Origin: a bacterium
GTDB taxonomy: Bacteria > Krumholzibacteriota > Krumholzibacteriia > JACNKJ01
Assembly: GCA_024231955.1 (NCBI GenBank)
Contig: JAAEPZ010000253.1
Span: 372,001 to 436,000 of the forward strand
Direction: 5' to 3'
DNA: 64,000 bases
Below the pieces are notes generated by a model. The model was not told the origin of the DNA and searched no databases. It saw only the letters and a program-made list of their open reading frames with translations. The position numbers were made by a program, and so were the translations under genes. Shown here piece by piece: positions 16,961 through 25,245 of this stretch (position 1 is the stretch's first letter; the number at the start of each line of letters is the position of its first letter).

Positions 16961-19066
16961 TCAGGGGGCGACCCGAAACGCGACGGTGAAAGTGGACCCC
17001 TCGTTGATCCGGCTCGTCACGGCGACCTTTCCGTTCTGCATCTCCACCAGGTCCTTGACGATCGACAGCCCCAGCCCGGTCCCCGGCACCTTCAACCCCG
17101 GCCGGTTGCTCCGGTAGAACCTCTCGAAGATCTTCTCCTGTTCGCGCTCGGCGATCCCCACCCCGGTATCGCTGATCGCGACCTCGATGTACTCACCGGC
17201 TCGCGCCACCTTCACTGCGATGTGCCCCCCCTCGGGGGTGAACTTGACGGCGTTCTCGATCAGGTTGGTCAGCACCGTCCTGGCCTTCTGCGGATCGCAC
17301 AGAGCCGGCGGCAACCCTCCGGCGCTGTCGAACGAATAGCGCAGCCCCTTCTTCTCTATTCTCTGATCGAGGCTGTCGAGAGCCCCCCTCGCCGACGCCT
17401 CTATCTGCACCGGCGACAATGCCACCTGGATGCTGCCGGATTCGATGCGGGAGATCTCGAGCAGGTCCTCGACCAGGTTGGTGAGACGGCTGGACTCCTC
17501 GTCGACGATGTTGAGGAAGCGGATTCTCGTCTCCTCCGGCATCGCGGGATCGCGCAGGATCGTGGCGGTGAACCCCTTTATGGAGGTCAGCGGCGTCCGT
17601 AATTCGTGGGAGACCGACGACACGAAATCGGTCTTCATTCTGCTCACCTCGCGCGCCAGCGTGACGTCGTGCAGGATCAGGACGTAGCCGGCCTTTTCAC
17701 CGGACTCGTCCTTGAAGGCGTTGTAGGTCACCCGCAGGGATTTGGCATCCTCGGTGTCCAGCACCCACTCCGTCTCCCCCGAATCATCGGCCAGGGTGCC
17801 GACCACCCTCGCGCCGCTCTCGTCATCCAGGGGCAGCAGGTCGGCCAGTAGCCGCCGGCGGTAATCGACCTCGGCGGGCACCTCGATCATCTCGCGGGCG
17901 ACACGATTGAGCAGCGTGACCCGGGACTCCAGATCCGTCACGATGACGCCGTCGCCGATCCCTCGCAGAATCAGCTCCCGCCGGTGCGATTCGTTCTCCA
18001 GTTCCCGCGTCCGCTCCTCGACCCGCGTCTCCAGCGTGTCGTGGGCCCGGCGCAGCGCCCTGTCCCGGATCTGGAGTCGCTGGACCATCCCCTCGAAGTC
18101 TCTGGCCAACAGGTTGACCTCCCGGATCCTGCGCGTCTCCACGGTCTTCACCGCATCCAGCGACTCGCCCAGGGACGACGTCCACTCGCGCAACTGCGTC
18201 AGGGGCAGAATCAGAGCCTTCTTGCCGATGGCAACGCCTATCAGCAGACCCAACAGAATCAGGCTCAACATGAAGGCGATTATTCTGGCCAGCAACGCAC
18301 GCCGATTGTTGACGATCGCCGTGCGATCCAGGTGGAAGTGGAGCGTGAGATCCACGTTCTGCATTCTGATGATCTCGTGCGGCGAATCCACCGGCGTCCC
18401 GAGGGAGGCTAATTCGGTGCTCCCCCGGATGAACTGCAACTGACAACTGCCCAGAATCCGGGAGAGCCTGTTCCCCGAGTTCACATTCATCAGAGGGATC
18501 TCCGTGACCAGAATCCCCTCGGGCAGGCCGTTATAGACGATGGGCACGGCGATGCGCCAGAAGGCCGCGCCGGGTTCGCCGCTGATGCCGATGTGGGAGG
18601 TCTGCGCGTCATCCATCAACCCGGGGAGCCAGGAGCATCCGGTGTATTCGAAGAGCGGCGCGCCCTGGGTCCTGTGGATTACTTCGCCGCGGAAATCAAG
18701 AACGGAAAGTTGGGGCCGGGATCCCAACAGAGAGGTGGCGTCCAGGAAATCGGCCAGATTGTCCCAGGCAATCTCAGGCTGCATCACGCCCTGGACCATG
18801 ACCGGAAACCGGACCAGATCCCGCAGGATCGTGCGACGATCGGTCAGGAAGGTGGAGATCTCCGTCTCGATCCCCTCCTGCAGGCTCTTCAGGTGATCCT
18901 CCTGCAATTCGGCCACGACCTTGTCCATCGACAACCAGACCAGAGAGCAGACGGCGATTCCGAAGAAGACGAGGATCAGGGAGAGGGAGAGCACCATGGC
19001 GCGCGCAAGCGATATCCCGCCCCCACCCGGTTTGCGCCGTTCGGCTCCGCCATTGAGTTCAGTCAT
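16961..19066 (-). CDS. Membrane sensor histidine kinase
   Basis: The 701-residue protein has transmembrane segments at about 22-46 and 261-282 enclosing a 210-residue periplasmic sensor. A coiled region (300-360) and a PAS domain (361-470) follow, then HisKA with His487 in SVSHELRTPL, the N box NLIENAVKF, and ATP-binding loops DTGVGI (633-638) and GTGLGL (662-667). It should autophosphorylate and pass phosphate to a response regulator. The binding-protein gene ends 15 bases upstream and a lone receiver gene lies before that, so binding protein, kinase and receiver form one signalling unit at the end of the exopolysaccharide operon. Confidence 0.88.
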   Translation of the reverse strand: MTELNGGAERRKPGGGGISLARAMVLSLSLILVFFGIAVCSLVWLSMDKVVAELQEDHLKSLQEGIETEISTFLTDRRTILRDLVRFPVMVQGVMQPEIAWDNLADFLDATSLLGSRPQLSVLDFRGEVIHRTQGAPLFEYTGCSWLPGLMDDAQTSHIGISGEPGAAFWRIAVPIVYNGLPEGILVTEIPLMNVNSGNRLSRILGSCQLQFIRGSTELASLGTPVDSPHEIIRMQNVDLTLHFHLDRTAIVNNRRALLARIIAFMLSLILLGLLIGVAIGKKALILPLTQLREWTSSLGESLDAVKTVETRRIREVNLLARDFEGMVQRLQIRDRALRRAHDTLETRVEERTRELENESHRRELILRGIGDGVIVTDLESRVTLLNRVAREMIEVPAEVDYRRRLLADLLPLDDESGARVVGTLADDSGETEWVLDTEDAKSLRVTYNAFKDESGEKAGYVLILHDVTLAREVSRMKTDFVSSVSHELRTPLTSIKGFTATILRDPAMPEETRIRFLNIVDEESSRLTNLVEDLLEISRIESGSIQVALSPVQIEASARGALDSLDQRIEKKGLRYSFDSAGGLPPALCDPQKARTVLTNLIENAVKFTPEGGHIAVKVARAGEYIEVAISDTGVGIAEREQEKIFERFYRSNRPGLKVPGTGLGLSIVKDLVEMQNGKVAVTSRINEGSTFTVAFRVAP

Positions 19067-19081
19067 GACTTCCGTCGCTTC

Positions 19082-20335
19082 CTAGTTGCCGTCCGGAGTC
19101 TTGTCTCCGACCAGGTGGATCGAGTTGTCGTCCGCGTACCGGGCCATTCTCAGGTCCGCCCGGCCCAGGGCTTCATGCGCGTCGGGATCCGTTTCGGCAT
19201 CGAAGGGGCGGAAGGGGCGGCGGTAGGTCCGGATCAGCCCGTCGACCGGCTCTTCGAGATGTTCGAGCGCGGTTCGGATCCTGCGGCGGTCCTCCAGGAT
19301 GTCCCCCGTGAGTCCGACCTCCTCCACCGCTGCGATCAACAGGCAGGTGAGATCATAAGCGTGGATGAATCCGGTCGGCGCCTTGATGTCCCCGGCGGAG
19401 ACGACCTCGGGGAACAGGGCGCAGGCCCGGGCGAGCACGGTTCGCCCTAACGGATTCTCCGGTCGGCTTATGAAGGAGAAGGAGGTCTGCAGAAAGTGCA
19501 GGCTTATCTGCCCGCGGATATCCGGGCCGATCTCGTCGGCGAAATCCCCGCCGGTCAAACCCCAGTGCGAGTAGAAGGGCAACCTCTGCTCGGCGGGCAG
19601 GGAGGCCATAGCCTGGATGATCGCCTTCGCCTCGGGTGCGTTGCCCACCAGGAGAACCGCGTCGGCCCCGGTCGCCATGATGTCCCGCAGAAGAATCCGC
19701 GCCCCGTTGACACCCAGCCCCCAGTTGAACCAGAACACGCCCGCAGGCTCGACGCCGAGGTCCACGCAGGCGGCCTTCATGGTTGCCTCGTTCGACTTGC
19801 CCCAGCCGGTCTCCTCGAGCAGCAGGGCCGGTTTCCTTGTGCCACCCTCCCCGACCGCGAACTCCGTTATCGTGAAGCCCGCCTTCGTGTCGTCGACCGA
19901 CAGGCGGAATATCCAGTTCTCGGCGGAGGGGAACCGCGTGATCGGGCCCGCGGCGGCCCAGGGGTCCAGCACCAGGATCCCCCGCGTGTTGATGTAATCG
20001 CGATGGGCGAGCAGCGGCGGCGAGTGCAGTCCCGCGAAGAGGGCGAGCGCGATTCCGTCCGCCAGGTATTCATCGAGGTGCAGCTTGCTGCGGTTGCTGT
20101 TGCCCCTGTGGTTCTTCAGGACGATCTCGACCTCGCGGCCGTCCAGCCGGAAATCCACAGCGCTGAGCGCGGTGCGGATGCCCCGCTCTATGGACAGACT
20201 CGACGAGCGGGCGCCGCTCTGATCGGCGTCCAGGTAGATCCTGATCGGCTCCGCTCCGCAGTCGACCGGCGCGCACAGACCCAGCGCGACGAACACCAGG
20301 ACCAGACAACCCACCACTCTACCGTATCGTCTCAT
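19082..20335 (-). CDS. Periplasmic branched-chain-amino-acid-type binding protein (signalling partner)
   Basis: After a signal peptide (hydrophobic VVGCLVLVFVALGLCAPV) this 417-residue protein has the two-lobed fold of LivJ-like binding proteins: a start RIYLDADQSG, FAGLHSPPLLAHRDYINTRGI, LLLEETGWGKSN, and ATGADAVLLVGNAPEAKAI. No ABC transporter permease or ATPase gene is nearby. The next gene is a histidine kinase, so the protein probably reports a ligand to the kinase rather than feeding a transporter. The ATG at 20335, preceded by GGAGGGGAG, is preferred over the one at 20410, which lies inside the response-regulator gene. The ligand is unknown. Confidence 0.8.
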   Translation of the reverse strand: MRRYGRVVGCLVLVFVALGLCAPVDCGAEPIRIYLDADQSGARSSSLSIERGIRTALSAVDFRLDGREVEIVLKNHRGNSNRSKLHLDEYLADGIALALFAGLHSPPLLAHRDYINTRGILVLDPWAAAGPITRFPSAENWIFRLSVDDTKAGFTITEFAVGEGGTRKPALLLEETGWGKSNEATMKAACVDLGVEPAGVFWFNWGLGVNGARILLRDIMATGADAVLLVGNAPEAKAIIQAMASLPAEQRLPFYSHWGLTGGDFADEIGPDIRGQISLHFLQTSFSFISRPENPLGRTVLARACALFPEVVSAGDIKAPTGFIHAYDLTCLLIAAVEEVGLTGDILEDRRRIRTALEHLEEPVDGLIRTYRRPFRPFDAETDPDAHEALGRADLRMARYADDNSIHLVGDKTPDGN

Positions 20336-20396
20336 CTCCCCTCCTGTGCGGATGGCGTCAGGGCGCTCCACCCATCGGTGCGAACGGAGCCCCGCA

Positions 20397-20789
20397 TCAC
20401 TTCCGATCATCAGAGAGCCTCTTCAGCTTGCGTCGAATGACGTCACCGAGATCGACGGGATCGAAGGGCTTGGTGATGTAGTCATCGGCCCCGATCTTGA
20501 AGGCCCGCTCCATGTCCGCCACCATCCCCTTCGCGGTCAACATGAAGACGGGCAGCTCGGCGGTCTTCCCGTCGTTCTTGATTGCGGACAGCACTTGCAG
20601 CCCATCCATCTCCGGCATCATCACGTCGAGCAGGATCAGATCGAACGTCTCTTTCCCGATGAGCTCCAGCCCCACGCATCCGTTTTCCGCCAGCGTGACC
20701 TCCAGGCCCTCCAGCGTCAGGTTGTATTTGACGAGTTCGCGGATATTGGGATCGTCATCCACGAACAGGACTTTCAAGCGATCTTGCAC
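20397..20789 (-). CDS. Single-domain response regulator (CheY-like)
   Basis: The 130 residues form one receiver domain: the acidic pocket in FVDDDP (11-13), phospho-acceptor Asp55 in LLDVMMPEMDG, Thr in MLTAKG, and Lys in YITKPFDP. There is no output domain, so it acts by protein contact or as a phosphorelay middle step. It sits between the glycosyltransferase at 20877 and the binding-protein/kinase pair. Confidence 0.92.
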   Translation of the reverse strand: MQDRLKVLFVDDDPNIRELVKYNLTLEGLEVTLAENGCVGLELIGKETFDLILLDVMMPEMDGLQVLSAIKNDGKTAELPVFMLTAKGMVADMERAFKIGADDYITKPFDPVDLGDVIRRKLKRLSDDRK

Positions 20790-20876
20790 ATAGCCTCCTC
20801 CACTGTCCCCGCCCTCGCGGACAGGGGCTCATCTGGGGATCGGCAACCCGGGTAGACATCTTTATGGTCTTTTACC

Positions 20877-22040
20877 CTAATTGCAATAATACGAGTCACT
20901 TTGCGATGATTGCCTCGACGCGCGAAACGGGGCGTCGCACGTCGGATGCCTGCTCTCGATCGCTCCACGATAGAAAGCGAGCAGTTGCCCTCCCCACCGC
21001 TGTCTGTCGAAGTGCCTGCAGGCGCGCGCACGGGCCTGAAGCCGACGCTCCTCCGCCTCCTTCGTCCTCGGCAACATCTCGCCGATGACGTCCGCCAGGT
21101 GATGGATATCGCCGGCGGAATAGAGACGGCCGCCCCCCTCGTCCCCGACCACCTCGCCGCACCCGCCGATATCGGGCAGGACCACCGGAACCCCGGCCGC
21201 CATCGCTTCCCGACCCGACAGGGGATAGCTTTCACGCGAGGAGCTCAGGGCGAACAGATCGAAACGGGGCAATAGCTCCGGAACATCGCCGCGATCGCCG
21301 GCCAGTTCGACGCTGTCGCCAATCACCAGCGTCGCGATGAGCGCTTCGACGTCGTCCCGTTCGGGTCCGTCGCCGACGAGGACCAGTCGACCGACGCCGC
21401 CACTCCGTTTGTGCAGCGCCCAGGCGTTCAGCAACTCCGAATGATTCTTCTCGGGATTCAGACGCGCCACGCACCCGAGCACCGGCTCGTCGCTCCAGTC
21501 GCCCAGGCGCTCCCAGGGCAGAGGGCTGAACTTCTCCAGGTCGATCCCCGAACGGATCAATTTGACCGGCCCGCCCCCGGACAGGTCTGTCAGCCCCACC
21601 ATGTTCCGCTCGTATTCGTTCTCGAAGCAGAGAGCGTCGGCATAGCGCGAAAGAACGGAGGCCGCTCTCGGGGCCGACGACGGATCATGCAGGTTGTGGA
21701 TCGTCGTCACGATGGGGCAATCCAGGCCGGCCAGCCGACGGATCCAGTAGGCGAGGAACGTCGTTCTCACCGATTGGGGGGCCAGAATATCGGGACGGAT
21801 CTTCCTGGCGGCTTTCGCCGCGCCCAGCAGGTAACGGAGCATGCCCGCATGGCCATTGGTCGGATCGGCCATTGCGTGAAAGTGCGCCCCCGCGCGGGCC
21901 AGGATCTCCACGCGGTTGCCCCAGGGCGCGGCGACGTGGGTCTCCACCCCTTCGGGAGCCAGGAGTCCGGTCAGTTCGATGATGTCGGTCTGGGCGCCTC
22001 CCGGGTGGAAGAAGTCGGTCAACAGATACAGGACTTTCAT
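20877..22040 (-). CDS. GT4-family glycosyltransferase
   Basis: GT-B fold enzyme transferring a sugar from a nucleotide sugar onto a growing polysaccharide repeat. The N-terminal domain starts MKVLYLLTDFFHPGGAQTDI; the C-terminal domain shows VARLNPEKNHSELLNAW, LVLVGDGPERDDVEALI and SSRESYPLSGREAMAAGVPVV (E-x7-E loop region), the donor-binding marks of GT4. The ATG at 22040 has AAGGAG five bases upstream; the longer frame from 22070 lacks this. Sugar specificity cannot be read. It is the last glycosyltransferase of the exopolysaccharide run. Confidence 0.88.
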   Translation of the reverse strand: MKVLYLLTDFFHPGGAQTDIIELTGLLAPEGVETHVAAPWGNRVEILARAGAHFHAMADPTNGHAGMLRYLLGAAKAARKIRPDILAPQSVRTTFLAYWIRRLAGLDCPIVTTIHNLHDPSSAPRAASVLSRYADALCFENEYERNMVGLTDLSGGGPVKLIRSGIDLEKFSPLPWERLGDWSDEPVLGCVARLNPEKNHSELLNAWALHKRSGGVGRLVLVGDGPERDDVEALIATLVIGDSVELAGDRGDVPELLPRFDLFALSSSRESYPLSGREAMAAGVPVVLPDIGGCGEVVGDEGGGRLYSAGDIHHLADVIGEMLPRTKEAEERRLQARARACRHFDRQRWGGQLLAFYRGAIESRHPTCDAPFRASRQSSQSDSYYCN

Positions 22041-22073
22041 GATATCTCCTTGTCGGACAGGGCCGGTCATCGG

Positions 22074-22454
22074 CTAAGCGCCCGCGGTGAAGTGGTGATG
22101 GAAATGAGCGGCTCTGCCTTTGCCGCCGACCGTGACGAGAGCATCGTGCAGCTCATCAGTGATCCGGAAGGCGTGCACCAGCTCCAGGTATCGGAACTGT
22201 CGGAGCAGGTCCTCGGAAGGTGTCAGGAGAACAAGCTGACCGTCGCGCCGGTGCATCCGCTCCTTGAGTTCGACGAGACGCCCCAACCCCTCCTCATCGA
22301 GTGTGCGGGTTTCTCTGAGATCCAGGATCAGACCGGGCGGCAGAAGGCCGGGATCGTCGTCGCCGGGCAGATCGATGAAGGCGTGACTATCCAGGCTTTC
22401 GTCGAGCCTCAGGATGTAGACATGGGTCGAGATCCGCATCAGACGTGTCATCAA
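22074..22454 (-). CDS. STAS-domain protein in the exopolysaccharide operon
   Basis: This 126-residue protein has the STAS/SpoIIAA pattern: strands around VYILRLDESLD, GLILDLRETRTLDEEGLGRLVELKERM, then GQLVLLTPSEDLLRQFRYLELVHAFRITD. In anti-sigma-antagonist proteins the residue after D in the central loop is a phosphorylatable Ser or Thr; here the loop reads RETRTLDEEG, with Thr available. No cognate serine kinase is visible in the window. Its ATG overlaps the stop of the upstream fusion gene by four bases (ATGA). A post-translational role in polymer synthesis is possible. Confidence 0.7.
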   Translation of the reverse strand: MMTRLMRISTHVYILRLDESLDSHAFIDLPGDDDPGLLPPGLILDLRETRTLDEEGLGRLVELKERMHRRDGQLVLLTPSEDLLRQFRYLELVHAFRITDELHDALVTVGGKGRAAHFHHHFTAGA

Positions 22455-24430
22455 CGGGCTCCTTTCCGAAAGAGAACGGTGGGAACGGTGGCGAGCAGCA
22501 CACGGAGGTCCATGAGGAAATGCTCACGGGCCCGGATCGTGTGCGCCTTGTAGGCCAGGTCGTAGAGCAGTTTCGCGCGAACGCTTTTCAGGGAGTTGTC
22601 GTAGCCCCCCCGCACCTGAGCCAGACCGGTGACGCCGGGTTTAATTCCGGTCATCCTCCGGTTATAGCCGGGTATCTCCCTCATCAGGTCGCGCACGATG
22701 GCGGACCGCTCCGGGCGGGGTCCGATCAGGTTCATGTCGCCCCGCAGGATATTCCAGAGCTGGGGGAGTTCATCGAGACGGAGCTTGCGCAGGAAAGACC
22801 CGAAAGGTGTGATGCGCGGATCGTCCCTGGTGGCCCAGACCGGACCCGAACTCCTCTCGCTGTCGACGATCATGCTGCGCAGCTTCCAGATAGTGAAGGG
22901 CCGGCCGCCGAGATTGGTCAGACGCCGCTCCTCACCCTCACGGTTGGTGTCCCGGTTGCGACGATCCTCCCCCACCCGCTCCTGGGAGTAGAACAGGGGA
23001 CCCGGCGACAGAAGGCTCATCGCCAGCGCCACCAGGGGCAGCGCCAGGATCGAAAGCAGGAGTCCGCCGACGACGCAAACGAGAAGCAGTTTACGCAACC
23101 CCGTGAACAGCAGTTCGTCGAGGGATCGCAGCGCCTTGCCGAGCACGCCGCTCATCACCGTGACGAACCGCGACCGGGACCGCGTCGGCTCGCTCTCCGC
23201 GATCATTTCATTCCGCTCCCCGGACCTCAGCACTACGGCCTCGTCGATCGCCAGGACCAGACGATCGACCGAGGCGCGCCAGCGATAGTCGCGGTTGACC
23301 AGGTCCAGCCCGCCCCGGGCGATGGTTCCGTAGAGTTCGGGGTTGTCCAGCAGCGATTCGATCCGGGCGGCGACCCGGTCCGGAGCCGAGGCGATCAGGA
23401 TCTCGCGACCATGGACCGCCTGGATGCCCGCGTTGCCCAACCGAGTCGCGACCACCGGCGTGCCCACGGCCATCGCCTCCAGCACCTTGTTCTGGATCCC
23501 GGCGCCGGACTGCATCGTCGCTATGGCGATATCCGCATCGGCGAGCACCTCCCCCATGTCGGGCACGAAACCGGTGAACTCGACGCCGTGGCTTTGCGCC
23601 AGGGCTTGCACCTCTTCACTGGTGACCTTGCCCGCGGCGAGGAAGCGGAGATCGGGGCGCCGTTTCTTCAGCAACGGGAGAACCTCCGCGGAGAACCAGC
23701 GCAGGGCGTGTGCGTTGGGGAAGTAGTCGAGGTTGCCGGAAAACACGAGCACGGGCGCCTTGCCCCGCGCGGCGGTGCCGATATCCCCCTCCCGCTCGGG
23801 CAGGCTGACGCCGTTGCGGATGACCCGCAGGTCTATCCGTTCGGGCAGGAGACGCATCAGGTGCCGGCCGTCATCGGGTGCGGCGGCGATGGAGACTTCA
23901 GCCCGCCGCATCAGGTCTCTCTCGGCCTGCCGCATCCGCGCGGCCTCCAGCCGGTCGAAGACCCCCGCCAGGCCGCCCCGTTCCGCACGCCTCTCCCACT
24001 GCAGGGAGAGCGCGTCCACGAAATCGAGGACGAGGGGCAGATCGCCGAGAACCCTTTCGATCCCCGAGAACCGGGCCAGTTGAACGAACGCTGCGGCGTA
24101 GCCGCCGCCGACGACCAGTTGTTCGACCTCGCGCAGGAGCGTGGGGGAATGCAGCCAGCCCACCTGCGCGGCCTTGCCCGCCGCCAGATGCGCAAGCGCG
24201 CCGATCGCGGATTTGATCCTGTTGCGGGGATACACTATCAACTCGGTGGCGATGAGCTCCAGGTCGGTCCGCTCTTCAGCGGTGAGGGGCTTCGCGGCCA
24301 GGGTCAGGATCGTCAGTTCGTAATGCTCCGCGAGACCGTCTAGCAGGAAACGGGAGCGCAGAGTATCGCCGAGGACGCCGCGGATGGGCGGACGGGGCGT
24401 GACCACGAGGAGGCGGGGTTTCCGGTTCAT
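22451..24430 (-). CDS. Fusion of GT4 glycosyltransferase and polyprenyl-phosphate sugar-1-phosphate transferase
   Basis: Two enzymes in one 659-residue chain. Residues 1 to about 390 are a GT4 glycosyltransferase of the exosortase-associated type (RPPIRGVLGDTLRS near the start; FTGFVPDMGEVLADADIAIATM; EAMAVGTPVVATRLG). Residues about 430-659 are a bacterial sugar transferase (PF02397): a membrane segment near 445-470, SPGPLFYSQERVG, FTIWKLRSM, TPFGSFLRKLRLDELPQLWNIL and MNLIGPRPER, typical of enzymes that put the first sugar phosphate onto undecaprenyl phosphate. The initiating and the next step of repeat-unit synthesis may thus be linked. Both ends overlap neighbours by four bases. Confidence 0.88.
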   Translation of the reverse strand: MNRKPRLLVVTPRPPIRGVLGDTLRSRFLLDGLAEHYELTILTLAAKPLTAEERTDLELIATELIVYPRNRIKSAIGALAHLAAGKAAQVGWLHSPTLLREVEQLVVGGGYAAAFVQLARFSGIERVLGDLPLVLDFVDALSLQWERRAERGGLAGVFDRLEAARMRQAERDLMRRAEVSIAAAPDDGRHLMRLLPERIDLRVIRNGVSLPEREGDIGTAARGKAPVLVFSGNLDYFPNAHALRWFSAEVLPLLKKRRPDLRFLAAGKVTSEEVQALAQSHGVEFTGFVPDMGEVLADADIAIATMQSGAGIQNKVLEAMAVGTPVVATRLGNAGIQAVHGREILIASAPDRVAARIESLLDNPELYGTIARGGLDLVNRDYRWRASVDRLVLAIDEAVVLRSGERNEMIAESEPTRSRSRFVTVMSGVLGKALRSLDELLFTGLRKLLLVCVVGGLLLSILALPLVALAMSLLSPGPLFYSQERVGEDRRNRDTNREGEERRLTNLGGRPFTIWKLRSMIVDSERSSGPVWATRDDPRITPFGSFLRKLRLDELPQLWNILRGDMNLIGPRPERSAIVRDLMREIPGYNRRMTGIKPGVTGLAQVRGGYDNSLKSVRAKLLYDLAYKAHTIRAREHFLMDLRVLLATVPTVLFRKGAR

Positions 24431-25245
24431 GGCGTCCTCCTTGCGACAACCCGACGGATATCGCCGAATGCGCTGACCACACGGTGCCAGCTGTCGATGC
24501 CCCCCGCCAGTTTCAGCCTGAAGGTTGTCGCGTCATCACCGCCGGCAATCTCCGTGCGGAGCAACTGGAAGCGCGGGATATTCCCCATCAGGGATCCAGG
24601 CCGCACCGTGACGGCATTCGCGAAACCCGCGCTTCTCACCATCTCGATATGATCCAGCGAATAATCTCCGCGAGGATAGGCGAAGCTGGTCGGCGCCTGC
24701 CCCAGCAGCTTTTCCAGTCGCCGACGGCAAATCCCGATCTCATCCGCGGCCCGCTCCGAATCGATGCGGGACAGAACCGGGTGAGTGTGCGTGTGCCCCC
24801 CGATCTCGAAGCCGATCTCGTGCACCCGCTTCACCTCGTCGGCATCCATATAGCGGCGCGAATCGTTCGGTATTCCGCCATTCAGGCGATCCGTGATCAC
24901 GTAGAACGTCGCCCCCATGTTCCGACTCAGGAGGAGGGGCGCGACGATGTCGTACATCTCACGGAAGCCGTCGTCGAAGCTCAGGGCGACCGCATGAGCC
25001 GCATCGCCTTTCATAAACCTGGCGTGCAATTCGCTGACGCCGACGACGTCGATGTTCCCGGCGACGAGGATATCCAGATGCGCCTCGAACTCCCGGGGCG
25101 TGACCGAAAGGCGCCCCCCCCGATCATCCACGCCGTGGTACATCAGGATCCTGGGCAGGTCCGGAGCATCCGCGCCCAGACTCCCGGCGCGCGCGATGAT
25201 CTTGCGCAGGCGCGGGCGGAGGGATTCACAACTGGATCGATACAT
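24427..25245 (-). CDS. Polysaccharide deacetylase (NodB domain)
   Basis: This 272-residue carbohydrate esterase family 4 protein should remove acetyl groups from N-acetylated sugars. The NodB motifs are visible: MYHGVDD, the catalytic and metal Asp pair in VALSFDDGFREM, the zinc histidines in IGGHTHTHPVLS, and YPRGDYS. No signal peptide is seen, so it may act on the cytoplasmic side or the leader is unusual. The start overlaps the upstream tandem glycosyltransferase by 20 bases and the stop overlaps the fusion gene by four. Confidence 0.87.
   Translation of the reverse strand: MYRSSCESLRPRLRKIIARAGSLGADAPDLPRILMYHGVDDRGGRLSVTPREFEAHLDILVAGNIDVVGVSELHARFMKGDAAHAVALSFDDGFREMYDIVAPLLLSRNMGATFYVITDRLNGGIPNDSRRYMDADEVKRVHEIGFEIGGHTHTHPVLSRIDSERAADEIGICRRRLEKLLGQAPTSFAYPRGDYSLDHIEMVRSAGFANAVTVRPGSLMGNIPRFQLLRTEIAGGDDATTFRLKLAGGIDSWHRVVSAFGDIRRVVARRTP

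Noticed and set aside
22445..24343. A 632-residue open frame on the plus strand opposite the GT4-sugar transferase fusion
   Set aside because: It is rich in Gln, Arg, Pro and His with no motif, typical of the antisense of a GC-rich gene. The minus strand has complete enzyme motifs.
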